A DNA stretch of 64,000 nucleotides from Monocercomonoides exilis (taxonomy: Eukaryota; Preaxostyla; Oxymonadida; Polymastigidae). Position 1 is the stretch's first letter. Each line of letters starts with the position of its first letter. The notes below the pieces were generated by a model. That model searched no databases, had not been told where the DNA came from, and was given only the letters and a program-made list of their open reading frames with translations. Made by a program: the position numbers and the translations under genes. This document shows, in pieces, positions 22,421 through 32,774 of the stretch. The DNA lies in the NCBI GenBank assembly GCA_001643675.2, contig LSRY02000029.1, positions 310,001 through 374,000 on the forward strand, in the 5' to 3' direction.

Positions 22421-23216
22421 AACCTTCTGAACTTGCTTAAATGTGTCATTCTCAAATTGTTAATATTTCAAACTTCATTCTTTGATATTTTTTCAAATGA
22501 AAGAGTTAAAATTATTGTGAAAAATCTACAGTTAAAACATTTAATAATTTTCTCAACTTTCAAACACTAAAAATCTAAATTTTTCTTTGAAAAAATAAAC
22601 TTTTATTCAATTATCGATTTGAAATTGTGTTTATTTTTAAAAATCAATTGAAATCTATACAAAAACAATAAAATGAAAATAATCAAAACACAATTCAAAT
22701 CAAAATTTTAAAGGATCGTAAAAGTGTGTGAAATTTCTAAAAGCTTATGCTCAATCATCCACTACCTATGAAATTAGCAAATTCTTAAAATTCTCAAACA
22801 GGTTGAAATGATTGTGCATTGAAAAATGCGAGAGTGAAATAATAGTTCATTAACAAAGATCATTTTTGAGAACAAAATGAAATTGGCGAGAAGCAAAAAA
22901 CATACTACAGACATTAAATATATGCCATAAATATTTATGAAATGCGAAGCTTACAACACTTTATATTTAACGATTCATCAGTTAAACAATTAATTATTTT
23001 GATCAAACCCATTATTAGGATAAAATTATTTATAATTATGGTATTTTTGATCTTTGAAAAATTGAAACTTTTTTCTTAAATTTTTTTGTTATTTATTTAT
23101 TTGTTTTTGTTCAATCGAATTATTCAACACAGATAAAAACTTTCATGTCTCAAAAAAAAAAAAAAATTCGACATTGGTTTTTCCAATCGACCGACAATCA
23201 TCGTTCAATTTTTCCT

Positions 23217-23231
23217 TGTCGCAAAGGCTTA
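23217..23231 (-). repeat. hAT right terminal inverted repeat
   Basis: Reverse complement of the left repeat at 17195-17209, 15 of 15 bases. Confidence 0.92.
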
Positions 23232-23239
23232 AATTAATC
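23232..23239. repeat. Right 8-bp target-site duplication of the hAT element
   Basis: AATTAATC, identical to 17187-17194. Confidence 0.92.
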
Positions 23240-25800
23240 CGTGTGAAACGATGCAGATTTTGTCTTTTCGTCTTTATCTGAAGTTTTGTTTTCACATTAG
23301 TATTTTTTGACTTCAAATTTTTTAATTGTTAAAAGTGTCCAATGCAAATAATTCTGTAAAAATAGTTATTCGTAAATGTTAAATATATTTTGATTTTTAA
23401 CCAATTATTGTGTCATAATTATTATTGAAAATTCCAATAATCAAAGATCTGTAATTGTGTGACACTATTGTTTGGAAAATATATTATTTGTTAATTAGTT
23501 TTTGCTAAGATGCGTTGTGCATATATTCAGAATATATTGCACTTCAACATGCGAAAGGAAAGGATGTAGAAAAGTTTGCTGAAATTTTTATTTGGGATAG
23601 AATTCTTTCTTTTATGAAAAATTCAATGATTTGTTTAAATCTTTTTCTGCAATCGTAAGATTATTATTCTTGCATTATCTTGCAATATAAAATATGAAAA
23701 TATAAAAAATCGAAAAAAACCTTTGAAAGAACTGTGTGGAACAAAATTCATAAAACAAAAAATTTTGTCCCATTTTTATTGTTAACGAAAAAGAAATAAT
23801 ACCATTTGTTTAAGTCATGAAACGCAATATTTCTATTTAAGTTTGAGATAGAAACTTAAAGAATTGGAATGATTTCTTTTTCTTCTTTTTGTTCTATATT
23901 TTTTCCTATTTAAGAAATAGAGCAACGTATTTCAAACAAGCAGTATTCCTTGGATAAACAAAAATTTAGTGGACATATAAGGCGCTGAAGAAGGATTTTT
24001 TGTTTTAAATGGAGAAGAAGGTTTGCTATTAATTTTGTTACAACATATGAATGTTTTATATTGACAGCTATTGCCCTAATTTAAGAGCAGCAGATCGAAA
24101 TGATTGAAAATGAATAAAAGCTTTATTTCTTGTTATTCAGTCTGACTATCAAGTTGGGAGAGCGAATTCATATGGAAAGTACACAGGATGAAGGGATTGG
24201 TAAGGGAATTGGAAACATAATTTTTCACAAAAAACAGGATGTATTTAATTGAAAAAGATGGAATTGAACAAAATCCATAAATTTCACATTCTTCAGAAGG
24301 GACAGAAATCGATGCATTTGATGGAGGAAAGGTTGCTGGAAAGGATGCTTTGCGAATCAGATGATGGAACACTTGAAAAAGGAAGGAAAATCGAAATTTT
24401 ATTGGAGGGAAATGAACATTGAAAAGGGAATATAAAACAGAAAATTGCTTATAAAAATGTTCTGAAAGTTTGTTGTTGTTATTTATTTTGAACTGATCTT
24501 TCTTTTTCATTCAGAATGCTGAAAGAATGAGGGATTGGATGGCTTTGAAGAAAAAGAAGTAAAGCAGGGAAGGAAAAATACAGATAGACAGAAGAAATGC
24601 GAGATGTTTCGAAGATGCATAGAATCGGGCTTTGGAGAAAAACTATTTTTGAGGAAAGATGATTTGAGTGAAATAAGGGAAACGAAAAAAGAAGAGATGG
24701 AATGAAAAAGGAATCGCTCAATATTTCATATTTTTTGTTGGAAAGAGAGAAAGAATCAAATTGAAGTTGCTATGAATTCAAAGGATATTATTTGCCAGAA
24801 GAAGACAAAATCCTGAAGAAGAGAATTTCAATGAATTTCTCCGTTGATGAAAATTGGATCTCATCTTCTCAATTTTCAACAATTAATCGTCTCATTCAAC
24901 ACATTCATCATCATCTTCTTCTTCCACTTCTTTCACATCATGTGATTGAATTTCTTCGAATTCTGCATTGAAATCAGAGATACAGATAAAAATGAAAAGG
25001 AAACAAGGAAATATATTGATGAAGGAAAACGTAACAAATAAAAATGAGAAAAAGATGAATAGAAAATGGAAAATAAGAAAGATTGATGAATAAAGTGAAA
25101 GAAAACAAAGTTCTTGATCTAATAAAATATTTTGAAAGGAAATGTGGTCAAAAGGTTTGAAGAAATTTTTGCTATGATAAATATTTAGTGGAAAAGGAGA
25201 AAAGAAGGATGAGAAGAGAAACGAACAAGAAATGCATGCAGCAGCGAAACAAGATAAGGATTAAGAAGTGATAACTGAAGACGAAGATGACAATGAGCAG
25301 AAACAGAAGAAATAGCTCCATTTCTGTTTGCACCGAGCGGTGGCTGAAACAGAAACCCTTTCAAAAGAAAAGAATCCCAGTGGCATTCTGAAAATCTGAT
25401 AGCCGAGCTGCTTTTGAACAAAATTCTCAAAAATATCTTCTGGTCTGGTGGTTCTCTGAAACCATCATCCCGTTATCTGCCTTCCTTTCCCTCACCCAGC
25501 ATTCATTTCGTCCTTCTTTCCAAATCGTCTCCATCCAAATCCTGCAGCCCATCCAATCAACCAAGCTTCTCCTTCTTCGATGGCATTTGCCCTTCATGTC
25601 CTCTTCCTCCTTTATTTGGATCTTGCACCCCCAAAGGATGCAGACGAAATACGTAGCCTTTCTTATTCATTGCTCCTGTTGGAATAAGCAATTGAACGGA
25701 CCAAATCTCCTGTCAATGCACGACACCTGCTACATCAATTTATTGAGAACGCAATGGAACTGAAACAGAAACAGAAACAGACCAGAAAATGAGCTTGAAG
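23240..25800. other. Gene-poor intergenic DNA
   Basis: No supportable gene. The part at 24130-25300 is purine-rich on the plus strand and gives several 60-125-residue open frames on the minus strand, but these are Phe/Ser/Leu-rich without motifs. It may hold decayed coding sequence that I cannot identify. Confidence 0.5.
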
Positions 25801-25804
25801 ATGA

Positions 25805-27250
25805 AATCAACAAGGAAGAGAGAGATTCAATTGCTCCACACATTTCGTCTGTGTAAGCCATCCTTCTTCCTCCAGCACTGCCGCTTCGAGACTCTCTCAG
25901 CGTACCCAAGTTCCCTTTGTTCTCTCTTGTTGTTCCTTTCGTGGCAGATGTCATTGGGGTGAGGTTGTACATCCTGAACGCTTCTCTCTCCTCTCTTTCT
26001 GCAAAATACTGAACTTCTGCTCCGCTTTTGCCTATGCTGCAATCTCCAGCGCCTGCTTCGTGGTTTCATTGAGCTGAATGCAACTGGTAAATGTTCGCTA
26101 TTGCAGCGTCAATGCAGCTTCTGCCGAAAGAGGATCAACAAGCTGCCTTGCCAGCTCAAACATAAACTGGTTCTTTTCGTTTCTCGCTTTTTTGAGAACA
26201 GTTCGGATCCACTTAAATCCTGTGGTTATTTTAATGCACCGAGATTTCTCCATGCGCTCAATGACACTCATTCTCGGTGGCTGCTTGCGAATGCTTGGTT
26301 GGTGCGGGGAAATTACCAGCGAGGAGGAAGAGGAGCTTGAATTTTTGTTTTTTTCTCATCCACAAGCAGCTCTGCGTCTTTCTTTGCGATAAAGCCTTCG
26401 CCTGCCAGCAGCGCTTGGAGCTCAGTTTTTGTGTGTGTGATGCCTTAAGTTCCATCACTTCCTCTCCGCTCTGATCCTTCTCCAACATTCTCGTTCATCT
26501 CACTCATCGAGCTGTATCTGCTTCCCAACTTGATCTGAATCCTAACCAAATATCCCCTCTGCATCAGCGAACGTAAGCTCCAGTTTATTGTCCACTTATC
26601 ATACGCCTGCACAATCCCTTTCGTGATAGAATACTCAAACAGAGGGAAATAAGTTGCAGACGCATTCAGCCGCTCCACATCAGACAGGTCCAGTCTGTTA
26701 TCGATGCTCGTCCCACCTTCGTTCCGCAGCACAATCGACTGCATCGGTGCATCCACCTCGCAGATTGGCATCTGCTCCAGAAAGTGCATCGCAGTTATCT
26801 CTGCGCCTCGCCCGATCTCAAACACAGCATGCTCCTCGGTTAAACTCATCGTTTGCCACGCGATCTCCAAAACGTCTTGCTTCCCAGCGGAGCAGCACCC
26901 AAATTGAAAGTCAAATGCAGCAGACTCTGCATAAAGCGTGTATCAGCCTCTGTGAAAAGTATTTCTTCGTGGAGGTTGAATGTCTCCTCTGTTAGTGTGA
27001 GCTCGTAGGCAAAAATACTGTTTGGAAAGTTAAATGACAGCTTTTCCTTCAGAATCTTGTTCTCATTGATCCAGCAGTGCTCATCCACACATCTGTAGAT
27101 GGAAGGATTCTTGTGATTTTTCCAATACATGAAACTGTTAGTGCATTTGACAAGATGCAAATGGTTAAAAAATGTTTTGATCGTGCGGAGCACTCTCCAC
27201 AGAATGGCATTGCTGTGTTGTTTTTTTGGATGGACTAGGAAGAATTGCAA
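25805..27250 (-). pseudogene. Decayed protein-coding relic of unknown identity
   Basis: The minus strand carries blocks of complex, non-repetitive protein sequence spread over different frames. Block one (27250..26846) contains WKNHKNPSIYRCVDEHCWIN and FTEADTRFMQSLLHLTFNL. Block two (26870..26445) contains VDAPMQSIVLRNEGGTSIDN, then RLDLSDVERLNASATYFPLF and LRSLMQRGYLVRIQIKLGSR. Lower down, FMFELARQLVDPLSAEAALT is followed by a stop, and GTTRENKGNLGTLRESRSGS lies at 25800-25930. The blocks one and two overlap with a frame change near 26860, and stops interrupt the later parts, so it is broken. Base composition is richer in G+C than the flanks, as for real exons here. I do not recognise the family. 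Some frame changes could be introns, but no convincing GT-AG pairs were found at the breaks. Confidence 0.6.
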
Positions 27251-27850
27251 ATGTAAAAATAGTTAAAGAAGGAATGATTTGTTTATCGAATGGTTTTAGA
27301 AGAGGAAGAGAAGAATAAAGGAAAGATACAAACAATTAATGACTGTATGAATGAAGGCCAGTGAAGTGATCTTCATTTCACAAGCTGTATCAATCGAATG
27401 AAATGATTAAATGCTAACACTCAAACAAATCAATATTCATTTTATAATAAAGGTTAGAATTGATGATGCTGCGAAAGAGTATTTAGATTTTTTATTTTGT
27501 TTTAATTTTGCATTGTTCATCTGTTACTGTCTTTCATGAAATTTCAATTTCAGAGACCTTCATTGCTGGAACATAAAACCACAAGTTTGCGATGTTAGAC
27601 AAAGCGAATGTCCCGTCTTTTATAAAGATGAAAACATATGTCTGCATGATTTTTCATTTTTAAAATACATATTATGAGAAATCATTCACAACTTTAAGAT
27701 CATTTTGTTGTGTTGAGAGTGTTGTATTTTTGTACATGATTTATATGCTTTGTTTGCTCAATAAGCATTACTTGAAAAATAGAATGAAATGAAATTAATT
27801 TCAAATAAATAAGTTAAAAAGTTAATAAAGAAAGAAATAAACAAATAAAG
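27251..27850. other. AT-rich spacer, no gene seen
   Basis: Nothing recognisable between the unidentified relic and the helical-family pseudogene. Open frames are short and low in complexity. Confidence 0.45.
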
Positions 27851-28674
27851 GAGAGAGAAGAAAGAAAAGAACGAAAGGCTTTTGGTTGATCTTTGCGAAT
27901 GCTTCTCTTTGCTGGATTTCTCCATCCCTTCATATGAATTGCGTTCAATTTGTGTGCCTTGCCTTCTGAAAATTGCTTCGAACAAAGAAGAAAGAGAGGA
28001 AGCTCAGAAAGAAGTGGATATAGCGTTGTTGGCTTAGAGCAATATTGGGCGTTGGGAAGTTTAATTTTTATTTTGAACAATTTTAACGTTTGCTGATAAT
28101 TAAATAAATGGTTTATAGGATTAAGAAAATGAAGCATATTTGAATGAAATCAAAGGAATCATCGAACATCATCAAGAGCATCACAATCTGACACAACTGG
28201 CGTATCAATCTGCTTGGAATTTTTTGATAAATAGATTATTTAAAGAAAAAGAATTTGAAAATTTGATTGGGAATGATATGAATTTCGTGAGAGAAGCGAC
28301 AAAAGAACCAAGAGAAATGATAGAAAGAATGGATTGGATGAAAAAGGATAAAGAAGTTCAGAAATTAAAATTGAAGTGGATCATCATAAGATGGTGTAAT
28401 TCGATAAACATTTTCTTTTTCATGATGGGATATTATCGTGAAGAGTATGCTGACTTGATGAAATGCATTGTGAGACTGTACAAAGAGGCAAACAAATTTC
28501 ACAAAGAAACATCAAACAAGTGCCTATTTATTTTTAATGATTTGAAAAATTTGAAAATGGTGAATGCCAAGATTTGTTGTGTTGTGAAGATGTGAATATT
28601 ATTGTTGAGGTGATGTGGCAGTCAACATCACAATTATTTCTTGAAGATGTCATTATGGATTTCTTGTTTTGTCC

Positions 28675-28699
28675 GGCAAATGGTACTTATAAGCCACCT
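28675..28699 (+). repeat. Merlin left terminal inverted repeat
   Basis: Begins GGCAAATGGTACTTATAAGC and ends CACCT. It pairs with the reverse complement of 29605-29629 at 22 of 25 positions by hand. Confidence 0.9.
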
Positions 28700-28708
28700 C
28701 ACAAATCT

Positions 28709-29410
28709 TTATAAAACAAAGAAATAATCAAAGAGAGCATGTTGTTTTTTAAATTTAAGAAGAATGATATGTGGAAAAATCGGTATATATTTATCAGCCT
28801 CCCATTCAGATGCATAAGCTCCATCCCCAGCCCCATCTGATGATGTATCTGTTTCAAGTTCATAATCGGATTCTGAAGATTCTTCTTCGTGAAGCATTTC
28901 TGCTTCAGCTTCTTCTTCCTCTTCTTCTGCACCAAAAGCTTCATCCACAAGAGCTTTGTATTCTTCATCACTGAATTTCAAAACATTCGACACAAAAATG
29001 GAAAAATCAACTTTTCGATTTCAGAAAAACAAAAATGAATGGATATATTCTTGCATTCTATTTTGTCTTACTCCATGTGAAGGCAGGAACTTTCGAAGTG
29101 CAGCCCACAACGCTTCGATATGATTTGTGCAAGCGCCTGTGATTGGATCTGAATAAGTGAAAAATAACATTTCATGAAAAAAGACAATAAAAAAAGGAAA
29201 AAAAAACCTACAAAATGATCGGAATGATTGACAGTCTTGTGTGTGAATCCATTCTCACTTAAAGAAGAATAAGCTTTCCATTGATCAGAGTGAATTTCTG
29301 TTCCGGTACGAATATATTTTTTTATTAATAGAATTAATACTGAAGCAGATCTGTTTGCCACAGGGTAAACAAATGCTTTTCCTCCATCAAATGATTAAAT
29401 GTTTAACATT
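28709..29410 (-). pseudogene. Merlin/IS1595-type transposase, C-terminal half
   Basis: The minus strand reads GGKAFVYPVANRSASVLI, then TEIHSDQWKAYSSLSENGFT (the second catalytic Asp in SDQW) and HKTVNHSDHFV. A 59-nt intron (29207..29149, GTTTTT to CAG) follows. The next exon gives DPITGACTNHIEALWAALRK with the third catalytic-region TNHIE. After FLPSHG a second intron is plausible (GTAAGA near 29069 to TTCAG near 28980), leading into an acidic tail rich in Glu and Asp (28800-28960). These motifs are diagnostic of the DDE transposase of IS1595/ISXO2 and eukaryotic Merlin. The N-terminal zinc ribbon and first catalytic Asp are absent, so this copy cannot be complete. The acidic tail is shared with the relic at 8064-9129. 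Confidence 0.88.
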
Positions 29411-29604
29411 CGTTAATGTTTTTGGTATTATATATTACTCATCAATAAAAAAACCGACAATTTTGTGCTCGAATATTTTGAATTTTTTTTTGGGTTGATC
29501 AATTTTTTTTTCAATAAAATCTGATTTTACCACTAATTAACGATTGAATTATCTTTTCAAATGTGCTTTAAACAAATGATCTGAAGTTTATCTTTAATTT
29601 GGCA

Positions 29605-29629
29605 AGGTGGCGTATAAGTACCATATGCC
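29605..29629 (-). repeat. Merlin right terminal inverted repeat
   Basis: Complement of the left repeat with three differences. The 8-bp duplication TTTTGTCC follows immediately at 29630-29637. Confidence 0.9.
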
Positions 29630-29696
29630 TTTTGTCCAACAAAAAGATTGAAATGCAAGTGTAATGAAGAAATTTATGAATCAAAAAGAAAGGAAA

Positions 29697-29697
<1 letters not shown>

Positions 29698-29734
<37 letters not shown>
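29698..29734 (+). repeat. 37-base A run inside the helical-family pseudogene
   Basis: An uninterrupted homopolymer lies where intact paralogues have a Lys-rich coding stretch (KRKETKRKVLEK). It is most simply an expanded Lys-codon tract in dead sequence; a reverse-transcription scar is less likely because homologous coding sequence continues after it. Confidence 0.85.
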
Positions 29735-29738
<4 letters not shown>

Positions 29739-29870
29739 TATGAGTAATTTGAGGAAAAAGGATATGAAGATATTATTACAAGTTTTTATAAAACATATTT
29801 CAAGTATTTGTTATACTTACCAAAAAGGCCGACAAATTATTATGGTTGCCTATAATTAAAAAAGGTTTGA

Positions 29871-30606
29871 ATTTTTTTGTATTAAAATATGATTTATTTT
29901 TTTAATTTATTATTTCTTTCTTTGAATAATTAAACAATTCAGTTGATTCTTTGAATAATAAAACTTTCGTTAAAGTTTTGATGAAAATATTTTTTTCTCG
30001 ATGCGATTTATTAAAAAAAGTATGAAAAGGTTTTTGTGTATTGTTTTAAGAATTGATTGTTTTTTTTAAAATAATCGATAGAGTGAAAAAATTGTATGCC
30101 GTCTTGCACATGTCCAATTCAAATATTATCGATTTTCTCTCAAAAAAATATTCAATGTGAAATAATCCTTTTCAACGAAAAAGTTGTTTCTGCGCTTTTC
30201 AAGTTCGACTGAAAACCGAAAAAAATGAGAAAAATTGAACGTCAATTTCAAAGATAATCGTTTTCTTAATCTGAAAATTATTTTGGAACATCAATTTTTT
30301 CCCCCGTATCCTATTATATATCTCGCAGTCGACTTTGTTAAAAAAACAAACGAACGAAAAACACCCATTTTTCAATTGAAAAAATGTTTTATCCTCGTTT
30401 GCCACAAAAAAAGGAACAGGTTTTTGTTATTATGCTCATACAAAAATCATTGTTGATTCCATCGATTTGTTTGCATCTGAACTGCACAAATGCTATTCAA
30501 AATGGTTTTTTTAAAAATAAATTCAAAAGACTCTGAGAACAAATGAATTTGCTCGTTTGAATATTCTTTTTCACTTTTATAAAATTGCATTTTGTTTTAT
30601 TTTAAG
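29871..30606. other. Upstream region of the helical-family gene, no exon proven
   Basis: AT-rich. A 5' exon of the gene that follows should lie here, because 30607 looks like a splice acceptor (TTTTAAG). A donor-like word GTTTGC occurs near 30468 after CCATCGATTT, but I could not show an open first exon in a compatible frame. Confidence 0.4.
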
Positions 30607-31921
30607 GCCTCTTTTCAAAATTGGATATATGCACATTCGATGAGCAGAAACAAAAATTTTGTAAAATGAAGGAATTGATTGAAGAGATGGATGAAAACGA
30701 AATGAAATATGCTCTCACAGAAGAAGTTTTCAATAAAATCGATTGCATGATTGAAGAAAAGAAACTGCCACTGGAAAGCGCCATTGACTTTTTGAAGCAC
30801 ATAGGCTATTATGAGATTTTGAGGAACATATCGAATACTAATTATATGACTTCATCGCTGAGGAAAAAATTTGATGAGATTCTTATTGAAGAAGAGATAA
30901 AGAAGGAAGATAGGAATGAAAAGACTCGCTCTGATCTTTGTGAATGCTGCATTTTGCTGAACTGCTTGTTTTTATCTGAATCGATTTCAAACTATGTGCC
31001 CAATCTTTTGAAAGCTACATTGAATAAAGTGGAAAACGAGGATGCTCAAAAAGAAGTGGAAATAGCTTTGCTGGCTTTGAACAACATTGCCTATTATTAT
31101 GCATGAATATTATTATTTCCATTTTGATATTATTGAATTTTCTTTTCATTGCTTTTTGCTAGGACATTGAAAAAGCATTGTATCTGAATGAGATAAAAGA
31201 AATTATGAAATATCATATGGATCATCGCAATCTCACTCCACTCGCATATCAGTCTGCTTGGAAATTTTTGATTGAAAGAGTTCGCAAAGAAAGCAGTTTG
31301 GAAGTTATAATCGCGAATGAATTGCATTTTGGGAGAGAAGCATCAAGAGAATTGACAGAGCTTGCAAAACTTCTCGATGCGAAGAGGAAGTCTAAAACGA
31401 AAGGGGATATGGAAGGCAAGGTGATATTAAGATGGCTCAACACAATCAGCTTCTATTTTTTGAACTGCAAATTATGGAATAAAGAGCATTCTGTGATTGT
31501 TGGAAGCATTGCAAGCCTATATAAATCAACAAAGAACTATTTCGAAGATATAAGAATGCTGTGCATTCGTTCATTTGTGAGTGCTGCAGGAAACAGAGTT
31601 GTGAAAGTTAGAACTTTGTTGAAAAATGGGGCTGTTGATGTTTTCTTGGAGGAAATTCATCAGTCAACATTGATAAACAATAATTTTGCAACTTCTTTGG
31701 AATTTTTCGAAGACCTTTGTGAAAGATTGAAAGAAGAGATGGAAAGAAAGGAAGATGAGATAAAACGAAAAGAAACGAAAAGGAAAGTGCTTGAAAAGTT
31801 GGAAGAAGAGGGATACGAAGACATTATTGTGAGTTTTCACAAAACGCATCCATTCATGACAAGCGGTACTCAATATATGATGAAGACAAAAAAGACATGC
31901 GATTATTTTGTGCATATTTAA
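30607..31921 (+). CDS. Unrecognised helical-family protein, copy A
   Basis: Two exonic blocks match the paralogue at 32775-34065. Block one (about 30607-31102) includes DENEMKYALTEEVFNKIDCM and DAQKEVEIALLALNNIAYYY. Block two (31164-31921) includes YLNEIKEIMKYHMDHRNLTP, LAYQSAWKFLIERV and EEGYEDIIVSFHKTHPF, and ends TAA. Predicted structure is almost wholly alpha-helical and charged; no signal peptide, membrane segment or known domain is seen. The intervening gap ends in a good acceptor (TTTGCTAG, 31163). However, the GTGTGA donor of copy B is missing: a 3-base deletion leaves GCATGA, so either a GC-AG intron is used or the gene is losing function. The first in-frame ATG (30664) aligns with one in copy B, but similarity continues upstream to the acceptor at 30606, so a 5' exon probably exists. 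Confidence 0.65.
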
Positions 31922-32774
31922 GGAGTAAGTGCTATTTGACACTTCATTTTCATCATTGTTTCAGAAATGCAGAAGAGAAATGAAATGGAATTGAAATTCT
32001 GATTCAGAAGAAAAAGCGAACAAAAAATGAACTGAAAAAGATAAAGAGAAAAGAAGAGAACAGAAAAGATTGCGTTCCGAAGTGAAATTTCTTCTTCTTC
32101 TTCTTCTTCAACCTTACGAACACACATCATAAACAGTCAATTCAACAATTATCTTCTTCGCTTTCGTCGGTTCACCATGGAATGATTTCTTTCCATTTCA
32201 TTCTTACAAAGCTCACTGAATTTTGAAGAATTTTTCGAATTTTTATATAAGAAAACAAAATAACAATATCTCCACTTTTTCTTGATTGTGAAATAACAAC
32301 TGTGATCACATCACCTATTTCGTAGTTATCTTCTTCTTTATCTTATTTTCTGATGTTGATGAGAAAATAGATAAGCACAAATATTCTTGAAAAAAATATA
32401 AAAAAAGTTAAACTAATAAAAACGGACAGAAAAGAGGTAATTGAAGATAATTGCTGAATGGAGAAGAACATAATTATCACATTATCTTTGAAAAAAAAGG
32501 ATAAAAGAGACAATTCATTTGAGAAAGAAGAATGATGAAGAAAAGAATAAAATGAAAAATCAAAAAAGTGACAATTTTCTCTTTTCTTTTCTAATTTTTG
32601 CTTCCTTTTTATTTCACTTCGAAGAAATGAAAAAAGACCTTTGAAAAAGGTCAAATGGTTGCTTGTTTTCGTTTTAATAAAACGACAAAAAAAGTGAAAT
32701 TAATGTCTTAATATATTTTTATTGTTGGATATCATTTCTTCAAACATTCGCAAAATAATCTGCTAAATTATTTG
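31922..32774. other. Convergent intergenic region between helical-family copies A and B
   Basis: The two genes end towards each other here. The sequence is AT-rich with a short TTC repeat (32092-32108). No gene or RNA was recognised; it must contain both polyadenylation sites. Confidence 0.5.

Larger units (their letters stand above)
17195..23231 (+). mobile_element. Complete hAT-superfamily DNA transposon carrying a captured host gene fragment
   Basis: A 6037-bp element is bounded by matching 15-bp terminal inverted repeats (TAAGCCTTTGCGACA at 17195-17209 and its complement at 23217-23231) and flanked by the perfect 8-bp duplication AATTAATC. Both subterminal regions hold copies of a CGACCGACA/TCGGTCGA-type motif. 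These are at 17210-17216 and 17231-17237, in four tandem 17-bp units at 17537-17604, and near 23188-23196. It encodes a hAT transposase (17632-20789, plus strand) and, in the opposite orientation, a broken copy (21304-22420) of the cytoplasmic tail of a beta-helix/pseudokinase gene like its neighbour at 11150-17062. The remaining interior (20790-21300 and 22430-23150) is AT-rich and empty. The intact target duplication argues for a single insertion event of the whole unit. Confidence 0.92.
28675..29629 (-). mobile_element. Merlin-superfamily DNA transposon (internally deleted)
   Basis: A 955-bp element with 25-bp terminal inverted repeats (28675-28699 and 29605-29629) that differ at three positions and share the core ATGGTACTTATA. 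It is flanked by the perfect 8-bp duplication TTTTGTCC (28667-28674 and 29630-29637). Merlin elements typically make 8-9-bp duplications. Inside is the C-terminal half of an IS1595/ISXO2-like transposase on the minus strand. The zinc ribbon, helix-turn-helix and first catalytic acid are missing, so it is non-autonomous. It sits inside the coding sequence of a helical-family pseudogene. The exact duplication implies an insertion recent enough not to have decayed. Confidence 0.92.
27860..29870 (+). pseudogene. Helical-family paralogue, dead copy split by a Merlin transposon
   Basis: It is a relative of the genes at 30607-31921 and 32775-34065. The left part reads LLVDLCEC, SICVPCLLKIASNKEEREEA and QKEVDIALLA and is cut by TAG where paralogues have Leu. 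After an intron-like gap (GTTTAA near 28058 to ATAG near 28118), the second exon starts with a TAA (GAT TAA). It continues YLNEIKGIIEHHQEHHNLTQ (28138-28595), then runs through frame slips to LFLEDVIMDFLF at 28660. The Merlin element at 28675-29629 interrupts it there. The C-terminal block FEEKGYEDIITSFYKTYF reappears at about 29747-29800, after a 37-base A run. It is truncated at the 5' end relative to its paralogues. Confidence 0.8.

Noticed and set aside
24133-24721. Two minus-strand frames of 80 and 125 residues
   Set aside because: Phe/Ser/Leu-rich, antisense of a purine-rich tract; no motif or codon pattern to support them.
29698-29734. 37-A run as a poly(A) tail of a retroposed copy
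   Set aside because: Paralogous coding sequence (FEEKGYEDIIT) continues directly after the run, so it is internal to the gene.
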